Of a DNA stretch of 64,000 nt, positions 8,512-21,446 are shown piece by piece. The stretch covers positions 124,001 to 188,000 of the forward strand of contig NZ_WMBA01000005.1 of NCBI RefSeq assembly GCF_009707865.1. The letters run 5' to 3'. Below the pieces are notes generated by a model. It had not been told where the DNA came from and ran no database searches. It was given only the letters and a program-made list of their open reading frames with translations. Position 1 is the stretch's first letter. Each line of letters opens with the position of its first letter. The translations under genes and the position numbers were made by a program. This DNA comes from Amycolatopsis pithecellobii (GTDB taxonomy: Bacteria; Actinomycetota; Actinomycetes; Mycobacteriales; Pseudonocardiaceae).

Positions 8512-8970
8512 ATGACAGCCGAGCCGACGGCGCGACCGGAGCCGCCGCACGGCGAGGCGGCAGGCCCGCGGCAAGGCGGCCTGCCGGCGACGGCGGCGCT
8601 CGGTGCCACCCTGGTTTTCACGGTGGCGGCGGGCTGGCTGGACCTGCATCTCTACGGCACCATCGGGCGGCTCACGTCGACCGTGTTCGTGCTGGGCTGC
8701 GTGGCCACGGTACTGGCGGTGCGGCGGCGCGGTCTGCTGCTGGTGATGCTGTCCACGCCGCTGGTGCCGATCCTCGCGATCCTGATCGTGGTGCTGGCGT
8801 TCACCAGGCACAACCCGGACACGACGGTCCTGCTGCTGTCCGCAGCCCAGCCGGTGGTCTCGCACTTCCCGGCGATCGCCGGCATCACGGCACTGGTCGC
8901 CGCTCTGGGCGCACTCCGCATCTTCCGGCCCCGGAGGTCCACAAAGGACACCGAAGGCCGCGAGTCCTGA
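8512..8970 (+). CDS. Small membrane protein, DUF6542-like
   Basis: 152 residues: a proline-rich cytoplasmic N-terminus of about 30 residues, then four predicted membrane helices ending in a basic, charged tail. The order of helices and the RRRGLLLVMLSTPLV loop recall the DUF6542 group of actinobacterial membrane proteins; that assignment is from memory. The ATG at 8512 is chosen over the in-frame start at 8482 because GAGAGGAA precedes it. Divergent from the SARP-like gene. Function unknown. Confidence 0.65.
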   Translation: MTAEPTARPEPPHGEAAGPRQGGLPATAALGATLVFTVAAGWLDLHLYGTIGRLTSTVFVLGCVATVLAVRRRGLLLVMLSTPLVPILAILIVVLAFTRHNPDTTVLLLSAAQPVVSHFPAIAGITALVAALGALRIFRPRRSTKDTEGRES

Positions 8971-8991
8971 CCGGCCACAATGGACTGACGC

Positions 8992-9016
8992 TCATCAGCT
9001 GCTGAGCTGCTGATGA
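8992..9016. terminator. Candidate bidirectional terminator
   Basis: TCATCAGC and GCTGATGA form a perfect 8-bp stem around a 9-nt loop, at the meeting point of the convergent genes ending at 8970 and 8995. It overlaps the last codons of the protease gene. No T-tract follows, as is usual in high-GC actinomycetes. Confidence 0.45.
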
Positions 9017-9846
9017 ATCCAGGCCGCCACCACATCCACCCGCGCCAGGATTTCCGTGCCGGGTTGCGGACATTCGGGCCCGGAGTCCTCGATGGCGACG
9101 AGCCTGCCGGTCACGCCGTCGTCGGTGATGAAGAACGGTGCACCCGAATCGTCGTGGCACGGGCTGTTCTCCACCGTCCGCGCCACGACCGGCACCGCGT
9201 CGAGCGTGCTCTCGTTGACCTTCGAGACGGTGAACACGCCACGCTTGAGGTGATCCGACGAGGAGACGACGGTGGCCGAAGTCGAGCCCCAGCCCGCGAA
9301 TTCCAGCCGCTGACCGGGCGCCGGCCTGGTCTCCACGAGCGTCAGCGGGACGATGCCGGAGACCGGGGCGCTCAGCTTCACCACGGCGAGGTCGTTGACC
9401 GGCGACTGGCGCACGTCCACCACCCGCACCGTGGTGCCCCCTGGCTCGCTGTCCTTGGTCTTGCCGACCGTCACGTTCATGGTGTACTGCGGTTTTCCGC
9501 CCACCCGCACACCGTTGACGTCGTGGAAGCAGTGCCCGGCCGTGATGACCCAGTGCGGGTCGATCAGCGAGCCACTGCACCCGCCGGCACGCACGCCGCC
9601 ACCCGCGACGGGAATGTCAGCGGAAGTCAGCTTCGCGTTGAACGGCAGCACCGGTGCCACGGCCGGCGCGGCACTGGGCGGCGGGGTGGGTGCGCCGCTG
9701 GACGGCGGCGCCGCTCGCGCCACGGGCGGCGCCTTCCGGTCCGCCGCGTCGACCTGCTGCGTCGAGACATACGCGAAGGCCGCCCCGGCACCCAGCATCG
9801 CCGCGAACGCCAGCGCCCCATGCTTCTTCGAAGTTTTCCTCATCAC
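8995..9846 (-). CDS. Secreted trypsin-like serine protease
   Basis: 283 residues: a basic N-terminus and hydrophobic signal segment (about 10-27), a Pro/Ala-rich linker (38-67), then a chymotrypsin-fold domain. The triad is visible as TAGHC (His105), NDLAV (Asp152) and DDSGAP (Ser234), with CysCys pairs near the His and Ser as in secreted actinomycete trypsins. The start is GTG 9846 or ATG 9843; the ribosome site is weak either way. It lies 36 nt downstream of the HD-domain gene on the same strand. The native substrate is not evident. Confidence 0.88.
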   Translation of the reverse strand: MMRKTSKKHGALAFAAMLGAGAAFAYVSTQQVDAADRKAPPVARAAPPSSGAPTPPPSAAPAVAPVLPFNAKLTSADIPVAGGGVRAGGCSGSLIDPHWVITAGHCFHDVNGVRVGGKPQYTMNVTVGKTKDSEPGGTTVRVVDVRQSPVNDLAVVKLSAPVSGIVPLTLVETRPAPGQRLEFAGWGSTSATVVSSSDHLKRGVFTVSKVNESTLDAVPVVARTVENSPCHDDSGAPFFITDDGVTGRLVAIEDSGPECPQPGTEILARVDVVAAWIHQQLSS

Positions 9847-9882
9847 CCGGTAAGACGTCCGAGAGCACCGGAAAGGTTCGAT

Positions 9883-10623
9883 TCAGTGGGAAAGTAACAT
9901 CTCCGTGCGCCGGACGGCTGCGGCTCGCTCCTCCTCGTTGGTCGCGAGTGCCCGCACGACCGGGTCCCCTGGCCCACGCCGCGCCCGCAGCTCCGCCATC
10001 CGGTCGGCGAACGACACCGGTTGCCCGTCCGGGCCGGTGGTCATGTCGCAGTACCACAGCGCGTCCCGCACCACGCTCTGCTCGTCGTCGAACGCGGCCA
10101 GCTGCTCGGTCAGCCCGGTGAGCTCGGCGACCGCCGCCGCACCGGCATGGTGGGCGACCAGCGCGCAGATACGCTCCGGCCAGCCCGCGCGGGCCAGGTA
10201 CCGCGCACCGTCCAGCTGATGGAAATCCAGTTCGGCCACGTCCGGGGCGTAGCCGATGTCGTGCAGCCACGCGGATGCGGCGAGCACTTTCCCGTCCTCG
10301 TGTGACAACAGCCCGGCGATCTCGGCGGCGCGGCGCGCGACACCCTGCGTGTGCGCCCAGCGGCGCGGCAGGGTGCCGGCGAGAAGCCGTTCCGCCGTCC
10401 GGGCCGCGATGCGGTCGAGGTCGAGGTGGGTCCGCACGAGCCGCTCGACGAGGATCGGCACGAACGTGACTATCCGGGCCTCAGCGAACCGGGCACGGGC
10501 GCTTTCGACCCATTCGTGCAGCACCGCCGGCGGCACTTCGTCCCGCTCGTCGCGCAACCGTCGTTCCAGTTGCCGCAGCTGCGTGTCCAGGTTGGGCTCG
10601 CGGACCGATTCGATCGTGTCCAT
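9883..10623 (-). CDS. HD-domain protein with N-terminal helical domain
   Basis: 246 residues in two parts. Residues 15-70 are a helical module with ARFAEARIVTFVPILVER, seen in several actinobacterial proteins. Residues 85-200 form a HD-superfamily metal phosphohydrolase domain with His91, His121-Asp122 and His158/159. The motif order fits a divalent-metal phosphohydrolase; the nucleotide or other substrate is unknown. Lies downstream of the S4 gene in the same direction. Confidence 0.75.
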   Translation of the reverse strand: MDTIESVREPNLDTQLRQLERRLRDERDEVPPAVLHEWVESARARFAEARIVTFVPILVERLVRTHLDLDRIAARTAERLLAGTLPRRWAHTQGVARRAAEIAGLLSHEDGKVLAASAWLHDIGYAPDVAELDFHQLDGARYLARAGWPERICALVAHHAGAAAVAELTGLTEQLAAFDDEQSVVRDALWYCDMTTGPDGQPVSFADRMAELRARRGPGDPVVRALATNEEERAAAVRRTEMLLSH

Positions 10624-10705
10624 TCGTCGTCACCCTCCGATTTCGCACGTACAGACTCGCTCGCCGGCGGCCGCACGCACAGAGCCGAAAGTCCTTACCG
10701 GACGG

Positions 10706-11068
10706 TCAAAACTGCCCGCGGAGCCGGTCGAGCGCGCGGCGGTCGCGTTTCGTCGGCCGGCCCGCCCCGCGTTCCCGGCGGGCGACCGGCACCACTGCTT
10801 CCGGCGGCGGCGCGGGGGTCCGGTCGATGAAACAGGTCGCGGCGTCGGCCGCGCCGACTCTCTTGTGGATCACCCGCACCACCTCGACGGTCCGCGTCCG
10901 GTCACCGACGCGGGCACGCACCTCGTCCCCCGGCGACACCGTAGTCGCGGGCTTGGCGGGACGGTCGTTGACGCGGACATGCCCGCCCCGGCAGGCCGCG
11001 GCCGCGTCCGGGCGGGTCTTGGTCAACCGCACCGCCCACAGCCACCGATCAACACGAGTCGACTCCAC
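10706..11068 (-). CDS. S4-domain RNA-binding protein (Hsp15-like)
   Basis: A 120-residue protein with one S4 RNA-binding domain at the N-terminus: RVDRWLWAVRLTKTR (about 5-19) and GHVRVNDRPAKPATTVSPGD, then a basic tail. It matches the Hsp15/HslR group, which in E. coli binds stalled 50S subunits with attached peptidyl-tRNA. GTG 11068 is chosen because an AGGATGGGCGG site precedes it and the longer frame upstream has no family similarity. Confidence 0.8.
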   Translation of the reverse strand: MESTRVDRWLWAVRLTKTRPDAAAACRGGHVRVNDRPAKPATTVSPGDEVRARVGDRTRTVEVVRVIHKRVGAADAATCFIDRTPAPPPEAVVPVARRERGAGRPTKRDRRALDRLRGQF

Positions 11069-11182
11069 AGCCGCCCATCCTGGCACGCGATCACCGCTTC
11101 TCACATCCGCACACCGCCCGCGCGGGCGGGTCCGGAATCGTAGGTGGCCTCGTGACGGCGGCCACTTCGCTCGCGCGCTAAC

Positions 11183-11213
11183 GTCTCGCGTGAAATATTC
11201 TTCCACGCGAGAC
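11183..11213. promoter_or_regulatory. Large palindromic operator (10-11-10)
   Basis: GTCTCGCGTG (11183-11192) and CACGCGAGAC (11204-11213) are perfect inverted arms around an AT-rich 11-nt centre. It lies in the divergent space, 46 nt before the flavin monooxygenase start. The AT-rich centre and arm length suit a dimeric repressor. The regulator is not adjacent and is not identified. Confidence 0.55.
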
Positions 11214-11258
11214 ATTGAAAGTGGACGTATCGAAGCCACACGGACCAGGAGGGCCGTC

Positions 11259-12350
11259 ATGCAGTTCGGAGTGTTCAGCGTCAGCGACGTCACCACCGAC
11301 CCCACCACGGGCGAGACGCCGGACGACACCGAGCGTGTCCGCTCGATGGTCACCATCGCGCAGCACGCCGATGAGGCCGGGCTGGATGTGTTCGCGACCG
11401 GCGAGCACCACAACCCGCCGTTCGTGGCGTCCTCCCCCACCACGCTGCTGGGGTACCTCGCGGCCTCGACCGAGAACATCATCCTGTCCACCTCGACCAC
11501 GCTGATCACCACCAACGACCCGGTCAAGATCGCCGAGGACTACGCCATGCTGCAGGTCCTGTCGAACGGCCGGATGGACCTCATGATGGGCCGCGGCAAC
11601 ACCGGCCCCGTCTACCCGTGGTTCGGCAAGGACATCCGCCAGGGAATCCCGCTGGCCGTGGAGAACTACGCGCTCCTGCGACGACTGTGGGAAGAGGATG
11701 TCGTGGACTGGGAAGGAAAGTTCCGCACCCCGCTGCACGGGTTCACCTCGACGCCGCGGCCACTGGACGGCGTCCCGCCGTTCGTGTGGCACGGCTCGAT
11801 CCGCAGCCCGGAGATCGCCGAACAAGCCGCCTACTACGGCGACGGGTTCTTCCACAACAACATCTTCTGGCCCATGTCGCACACCAGGAAAATGGTGAAC
11901 TTCTACCGGCAGCGCTTCGAGCACCACGGGCACGGCCCGGCGAGTCACGCCATCGTCGGCCTCGGCGGGCAGGCGTTCATCCGCAAGAACTCCCAGGACG
12001 CGTGGAACGAGTTCCGCCCGTACTTCGACAACGCGCCGGTCTACGGGCACGGCCCGTCGATGGAGGACTTCACCGCGTCCACCCCGCTGACCGTCGGCAG
12101 CCCGCAGCAGGTGATCGACCGCTACGCGAAGATGCGGGAGGACGTCGGCGACTACCAGCGCCAGTTGTTCCTCGTGGACCACGCGGGCCTGCCGCTCAAG
12201 ACCGTGCTCGAGCAGATCGACATCCTGGCCGAGGAGGTCGTTCCCGTGCTGCGCAAGGAAATGGAGAGCCTGCGCCCGGCGGATGTGCCCGCCGGCCCGC
12301 CGACGCACGCCGAGCGGGTCGCGCTCCGCACCCACGAACTGGCCTCGTGA
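11259..12350 (+). CDS. LLM-class flavin-dependent oxidoreductase
   Basis: A 363-residue bacterial-luciferase-like TIM barrel that uses reduced FMN. Family marks include GLDVFATGEHHNPPF near 45-60, MLQVLSNGRMDLMMGRGN near 98-115 and the PFVWHGS segment near 173. It resembles the actinobacterial subgroup paired with a small FMN reductase, which follows here after 14 nt. AGGAGGG precedes the ATG. The substrate is unknown; relatives act on sulfonates, alkanes or heterocycles. Confidence 0.85.
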   Translation: MQFGVFSVSDVTTDPTTGETPDDTERVRSMVTIAQHADEAGLDVFATGEHHNPPFVASSPTTLLGYLAASTENIILSTSTTLITTNDPVKIAEDYAMLQVLSNGRMDLMMGRGNTGPVYPWFGKDIRQGIPLAVENYALLRRLWEEDVVDWEGKFRTPLHGFTSTPRPLDGVPPFVWHGSIRSPEIAEQAAYYGDGFFHNNIFWPMSHTRKMVNFYRQRFEHHGHGPASHAIVGLGGQAFIRKNSQDAWNEFRPYFDNAPVYGHGPSMEDFTASTPLTVGSPQQVIDRYAKMREDVGDYQRQLFLVDHAGLPLKTVLEQIDILAEEVVPVLRKEMESLRPADVPAGPPTHAERVALRTHELAS

Positions 12351-12364
12351 ACGAAGGGAAAGCC

Positions 12365-12988
12365 ATGAAGATCGTGACCGTGTCCGCCGGGCTCAACCAG
12401 CCTTCGTCCACCCGCCTGCTCGCCGACCGGCTGAGCCAGGCGACCGTGGCCGCGCTGGAAGCGGGCGGGACCGCGGCGACCGTCGAGACCATCGAACTGC
12501 GCGACATCGCGCACGACATCACCAACGCGATGCTCACCGGTTTCCCCGCCGGCAAACTGCCGGGCGTCCTCACCGGACTCGCCGGCGCCGACGCCGTGAT
12601 CGCCGTGACGCCGATTTTCACGACGTCGTATTCGGGACTGTTCAAGTCCTTTGTGGACATTCTCGACCCTGGCACGCTGACCGGCATGCCGGTGCTACTC
12701 GGGGCGACCGGTGGCACCGCACGGCACTCGCTGGCGCTGGAGTACGCGGTGCGCCCGCTGTTCACCTACCTGCATGCCGACGTTGTCCCCACCGGCGTCT
12801 TCGCCGCGACCGACGACTGGGCTGGCGAAGGCGACCGCGTGAACCCGCTCCCCGAACGAATCGACCGCGCCGGGCATGAGCTCGCCGCGAAGATCCGCAC
12901 CACCGGGCGGGAAGGCGTCGCCGATCCGTATGCCGGCGTCGATCCGTATGCCGGCGTCCCCAGCTTCAACGAACTCCTCGGCCACTAA
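12365..12988 (+). CDS. NAD(P)H-dependent FMN reductase
   Basis: 207 residues with a flavodoxin-like fold of the NADPH-FMN reductase family: SAGLNQPSSTRLLAD (phosphate-binding loop, about 7-21), TPIFTTSYSGLFKSF (about 81-95) and GATGGTARHSLALE. It would supply FMNH2 to the monooxygenase 14 nt upstream, forming a two-component system. The C-terminus carries an in-frame duplication DPYAGV-DPYAGV coded by an 18-bp tandem repeat. Confidence 0.85.
   Translation: MKIVTVSAGLNQPSSTRLLADRLSQATVAALEAGGTAATVETIELRDIAHDITNAMLTGFPAGKLPGVLTGLAGADAVIAVTPIFTTSYSGLFKSFVDILDPGTLTGMPVLLGATGGTARHSLALEYAVRPLFTYLHADVVPTGVFAATDDWAGEGDRVNPLPERIDRAGHELAAKIRTTGREGVADPYAGVDPYAGVPSFNELLGH
12923..12958 (+). repeat. 18-bp in-frame tandem duplication
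   Basis: GATCCGTATGCCGGCGTC occurs twice head to tail without a mismatch, adding six residues (DPYAGV) to the FMN reductase tail. Identity of the copies suggests a recent slippage event. Confidence 0.85.
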
Positions 12989-12994
12989 CGGCGC

Positions 12995-13012
12995 CGTATA
13001 GGTCGTTATACG
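12995..13012. promoter_or_regulatory. Palindrome CGTATA-N6-TATACG
   Basis: A perfect 6-6-6 inverted repeat 38-56 nt before the start of the PNPOx-like gene and just after the FMN reductase stop. Unusually AT-rich for this genome. It is a plausible operator for the downstream gene. Confidence 0.4.
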
Positions 13013-13050
13013 AATTTCGTGGCGAGAACTGGATCTTTACGATCTCCGCC

Positions 13051-17986
<4,936 letters not shown>

Positions 17987-18898
17987 CTATCCACTGTGGA
18001 CGGACGGAGCGGCGGTCACCGGGTAGCCGACGCGCAGGATCGCCTGCGGGTGGCCGGGCAGCTCGAGTCGTTCGATCAGCTCGGCACGCACCTCGGGCAG
18101 CCGCAGCGGCTGGGTCAGCACCGACGCCACGAGCCCGCGCACGACGGCGGCCAGCCACACCTCCTGCAGCGCCCGCCCGGCGAGGAGATGATCGCGGCGG
18201 CTGTCGTCGTCGGCGAGCACGATCAGCAGGCACTCCTGCTGCAGTCGCGCGGTCAACGTGAGCACGTCCGGCACATGCGTGTGGGGCCGCACCAGGCCGC
18301 CCCAGGGCAGCGTCGGCTCCTCCGGCAACGGTTCGCGGAACTGATCCGACCACGCCTGCAACTCCCGCTGATAGGCGCGGTCACCTCGGAAGATCAAGGC
18401 GGCATGACCGAGCAGCCCGGCGAGCGCCCGGCCGTCGCCCCGCCCCACGACCTGCACGCTCGTGCCATCGGTGACGTCGGCACGCAGCAGTTCCCGCACG
18501 TCCACGGGCGGGACCGGGCGCAGTGCGAACGGGGCACGGTAGCTGCGGCGCTGGAAGATCGCGGCGTACTGGTTCACTTCCGTCTCGTCCGCCTGGCCGC
18601 GTTCGGTGGCCACGACCCTGGCCAGCAGATCGCGCTGATCCGCTTGGGGGAACAGGGAAAGTTTCACTTCCCAGCCCAGTGCGCGCACCGCGAGCCGCAG
18701 ATTGGTCAGCGCCGCGCCACAGGAGATCAACCGGTCGCGGCCGGAGGGATCATGGCGCGGCAGCCTTACCTCGGGGCGTTCGAACAACTCCACGCCGCCG
18801 GCCTGTAACCGCAGCACCCACGGCTGGCTGTTGTGCACCGACGGCGCCCGCGCGACGGCACGTGCCAGCACCCCGGCCTCGGTCGCCGACCAGGTCAT
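17987..18898 (-). CDS. Acg-like nitroreductase-family protein
   Basis: 303 residues of the Acg (Rv2032) family: a duplicated, degenerate FMN-nitroreductase fold, with APSVHNSQPW (18-27), LISCGAALTNLRLAVRALG (about 58-76), QRRSYRAPF and a C-terminal IL(R)VGYP. In mycobacteria these genes belong to the DosR dormancy regulon, which fits the DosS-like kinase on one side and the DosR-like regulator on the other. It abuts the kinase tail to tail with no spacing. Flavin sequestration has been proposed for the family; the enzyme activity is unsettled. Confidence 0.8.
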   Translation of the reverse strand: MTWSATEAGVLARAVARAPSVHNSQPWVLRLQAGGVELFERPEVRLPRHDPSGRDRLISCGAALTNLRLAVRALGWEVKLSLFPQADQRDLLARVVATERGQADETEVNQYAAIFQRRSYRAPFALRPVPPVDVRELLRADVTDGTSVQVVGRGDGRALAGLLGHAALIFRGDRAYQRELQAWSDQFREPLPEEPTLPWGGLVRPHTHVPDVLTLTARLQQECLLIVLADDDSRRDHLLAGRALQEVWLAAVVRGLVASVLTQPLRLPEVRAELIERLELPGHPQAILRVGYPVTAAPSVHSG

Positions 18899-18970
18899 GG
18901 CCACCACCCCATTTCTCTCCCCGCTCACGGTTCCCGCCCGGGGGCGGGCACAGTAGGGTCCACCCGGCCT

Positions 18971-18993
18971 GAGGACTGATGACCTTGGTCCTC
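18971..18993. promoter_or_regulatory. DosR-box-like inverted repeat
   Basis: GAGGAC and GTCCTC flank 11 nt in the divergent space between the Acg-like and DosR-like genes. The overlapping 20-mer starting at 18969 matches about half of the mycobacterial DosR consensus TTSGGGACTWWAGTCCCSAA, best in the left half (GGACT). A second GGGACC-rich stretch lies at 18998-19010. Autoregulation by the adjacent regulator is the inference. Confidence 0.4.
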
Positions 18994-19070
18994 TCCGCTG
19001 GGGACCAAAACCCGCGTCGCCGGGCGCGGGCCGGGCCCTAACCTGTCCGCGGTATCGGAAAGGTGGGGCT

Positions 19071-19718
19071 TTGATCAAGGTGTTTCTGGTGGACGACCAT
19101 GAGGTCGTCCGCCGTGGCGTCGCGGACCTGCTGGAAGCCGATCCCGAGCTGACCGTTGTCGGTGAGGCGCCGAACGTCGCGCAGGCGCTGGCGCGTATCC
19201 CCGCGTTGCGGCCGGATGTGGCGCTGCTGGATGTGCGGCTGCCGGACGGCAACGGGGTCGAGCTGTGCCGGGAACTGCGGTCACGGCTTCCGGAGCTGAA
19301 CGTGCTGATGCTGACTTCGTACACCGACGAGGAAGCGATGCTCAACGCGATCCTCGCCGGCGCCGGTGGGTATGTCATCAAAGACATCCAAGGGCTGCAA
19401 CTGGTTTCCGCCGTGCACGAGGTCGGTTCCGGTCGTTCGCTGCTGGACAACCGGGCCGCCGCGACGCTGATGGCGAAGCTGCGCGCCGACGCCGCGGACC
19501 AGGGCCCGCTGTCGGGGCTCACCGAATCCGAACGACGGTTGCTGGAGCTGATCGGGGAGGGCCTGACCAACCGGCAGATCGCCGAACGGATGTTCCTCGC
19601 CGAGAAGACGGTCAAGAATTACGTGTCCCGGCTGCTGACGAAACTCGGCTTGGAGCGCCGCACGCAGGCCGCGGTGCTGGCCGCCAAACTGCACGAACGC
19701 CGTCCTTACGGTGAATGA
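19071..19718 (+). CDS. devR: NarL/FixJ response regulator, DosR/DevR-like
   Basis: 215 residues: a receiver domain with [13 protein letters not shown], phosphoacceptor Asp54 in [12 protein letters not shown], and [21 protein letters not shown]. The LuxR-type DNA-binding domain has [20 protein letters not shown] and [16 protein letters not shown]. Almost every diagnostic stretch of mycobacterial DosR is kept. The TTG start has a strong GGAAAGGTGGGG ribosome site. Partner of the kinase at 16253; the Acg-like gene between them is an expected target. The last codons overlap the next gene by 8 nt. Confidence 0.9.
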   Translation: MIKVFLVDDHEVVRRGVADLLEADPELTVVGEAPNVAQALARIPALRPDVALLDVRLPDGNGVELCRELRSRLPELNVLMLTSYTDEEAMLNAILAGAGGYVIKDIQGLQLVSAVHEVGSGRSLLDNRAAATLMAKLRADAADQGPLSGLTESERRLLELIGEGLTNRQIAERMFLAEKTVKNYVSRLLTKLGLERRTQAAVLAAKLHERRPYGE

Positions 19719-20271
19719 GCTCCTGGACGTTTTCGCCGGCCGGTACGATTTCGCGCTCACCGAGCGGCTGACGATCGAGGCGTCCACAGTGGACACTTAT
19801 GCGACGATGGGCCGGTTGCGTGGCGGTGATCTACGGTCCCCCGCGCTGCCCTGGGCGCGTGGGTTGCCGCTGGGGTTGCGGCCGGATGAGGATGGCCCCG
19901 CGTTCGAGGAGATCCTGCTCGGCGGCCGCTGGGTGCTGCTCGGCGAACGACCAGGGCACGAGATCGTGCTCGGCGCGGCGGGCCGGTTCTGGACGCCGTT
20001 GCCGCGCTGGCACGACATCACCCCCGGCGGCTTCGCCTGCTACAACAGACCCCGGTCCGGCACGATCGCGGTGGCCTTGGCCGTCCGGGCGAGCGGCGCG
20101 GGCAGCGTGCTGACGTTCGAAACCCGCGTGCGGGTGCCCGACCCGGTGTCCCGGCGCTGGGCCGAACTTTACTGGCACCGCAACAGATCCGCCGCGAAAC
20201 TGGTCGCACGCCGGCTCCTGGACGCGATCAACGGCGAAACCACCGGCGGCCACGGCCCGGCGCACCGCTGA
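19711..20271 (+). CDS. Unknown protein coupled to the DosR-like gene
   Basis: 186 residues. The strand-rich stretch [22 protein letters not shown] and the C-terminal [24 protein letters not shown] recall SRPBCC/polyketide-cyclase-like lipid-binding proteins, but I do not recognise a defined family. The GTG start lies inside the end of the DosR-like gene (8-nt overlap), so the two are almost certainly cotranslated. A role in the same stress response is inference. Confidence 0.65.
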   Translation: MNELLDVFAGRYDFALTERLTIEASTVDTYATMGRLRGGDLRSPALPWARGLPLGLRPDEDGPAFEEILLGGRWVLLGERPGHEIVLGAAGRFWTPLPRWHDITPGGFACYNRPRSGTIAVALAVRASGAGSVLTFETRVRVPDPVSRRWAELYWHRNRSAAKLVARRLLDAINGETTGGHGPAHR

Positions 20272-20276
20272 TCCGG

Positions 20277-21350
20277 CTACGAGGACGCGGGCTGGTCCAG
20301 ATCTGACAGGTCCAGTACGAAGCGGTAGCGCACGTCGCCTCGGTCCAGGCGATCGAGTGCATCCTGGACACGGGCCGAGGGCAGGACCTCCACCTCTGCG
20401 GTGATCTGATGCTCGGCGCAGAAGGCCAGCATCTCCGCTGTGTGCCGTCGACCGCCCGTGCCTGAGGAGGTCAGCTTCTTGCGCCCTGCGGTCAGGTCCA
20501 TGATGCGGACCGTCGTGTCCACGGGGAAGCCGAGCACGCTCAGGGTGCCGTCCAGAGCGGCCATGCGCAGCAGCACAGAGAGGTCGTGCGGAGCGGAGAT
20601 GGTGTCCAGGATGAGGTCGAAGCGGCCGAACGCCTGCTGCGTCTGTTTGTCGTCAGTGGTCAACAGCAGTTCCGTGGCCCCGAGCTTCTGCGCATCGACG
20701 GCCTTGTCCGCGGTGCGGCTGAGTACGGTGACCTCGGCGCCGAGGGCGGCGGCCAGCTTCACCCCGAGGTGGCCCAGCCCGCCCAGCCCGGCCACGGCCA
20801 CCCGGGAGCCCGGCCCGATACCGGCCGCGCGCATCGGCTCCCATACCGTGATCCCGGCGCACATCAACGGAACGGCCGCTGCCGCATCGAGATGCCCGGG
20901 CAGCCGGTAGGCGAACTTCTCACGCAGCACATACTCGCGGCTGTAGCCGCCCTTCAACGACGTGCCGTCGATGCGGTCGACGCCGCCGTAGGTGCTGACG
21001 GGACCCTCGAAACAAAAGTTCTCCTGCCCTGCCTGACACATCGGGCAAGTGCCGCAGGAGTCGACGAGCGTTCCTACCGCGATCCGGTCCCCGAGCGCGA
21101 ATCCGGTCACCGCCGGCCCCACCTCCGTGACCGTGCCGGTGAACTCGTGACCCGGGACCAGCGCGCCGGACCCCAGAGCGGCATGGTCACCCAGCGCGCC
21201 CTGAACGGCGTGCAGGTCACTGTGGCAGACACCGCAAAAGTCGACCCGCATCGCGATGTCGTCTTCGCGCAGCTCCCTTCGATCGAACGCGATCCGCTGA
21301 AGCGCGGTGGAGCCGTCGGCAGCGCTTTGCCAACCCATAGTGGTACGCAT
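20277..21350 (-). CDS. Zinc-dependent alcohol dehydrogenase
   Basis: 357 residues of the medium-chain ADH superfamily. The catalytic zinc site is in CGVCHSDLH (about 39-47) and GHEFTG (about 67). Four structural-zinc Cys lie in CGTCPMCQAGQENFC (about 99-113), and AGLGGLGHLGVKLA (about 187) is the NAD(P) loop. The pattern resembles YahK/cinnamyl-type aldehyde reductases. Divergent from a TetR gene across a 96-nt space with palindromic sites, so it is probably repressed by that TetR and induced by an aldehyde or related electrophile. Confidence 0.88.
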   Translation of the reverse strand: MRTTMGWQSAADGSTALQRIAFDRRELREDDIAMRVDFCGVCHSDLHAVQGALGDHAALGSGALVPGHEFTGTVTEVGPAVTGFALGDRIAVGTLVDSCGTCPMCQAGQENFCFEGPVSTYGGVDRIDGTSLKGGYSREYVLREKFAYRLPGHLDAAAAVPLMCAGITVWEPMRAAGIGPGSRVAVAGLGGLGHLGVKLAAALGAEVTVLSRTADKAVDAQKLGATELLLTTDDKQTQQAFGRFDLILDTISAPHDLSVLLRMAALDGTLSVLGFPVDTTVRIMDLTAGRKKLTSSGTGGRRHTAEMLAFCAEHQITAEVEVLPSARVQDALDRLDRGDVRYRFVLDLSDLDQPASS

Positions 21351-21361
21351 GATCCTCCGAT

Positions 21362-21383
21362 ACAGACAGAATTTTCGGTCTGT
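21362..21383. promoter_or_regulatory. Operator ACAGAC-N10-GTCTGT
   Basis: A perfect inverted pair in the ADH/TetR divergent space. A related half site, CTGTCTGTTAC, lies at 21428-21438, 9 nt before the TetR start. This is a typical layout for a TetR that represses both itself and its divergent neighbour. Confidence 0.55.
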
Positions 21384-21446
21384 TCGCGAGCCTAAACGCC
21401 AAGCCGTTCATAGGCAAACCTACTTTTCTGTCTGTTACCCTGGGGT

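Noticed and set aside
10827-11258. Extended N-terminus for the flavin monooxygenase (start at 10827)
   Set aside because: The extension is antisense to the S4-domain gene and crosses the divergent promoter; ATG 11259 has a strong AGGAGGG site.
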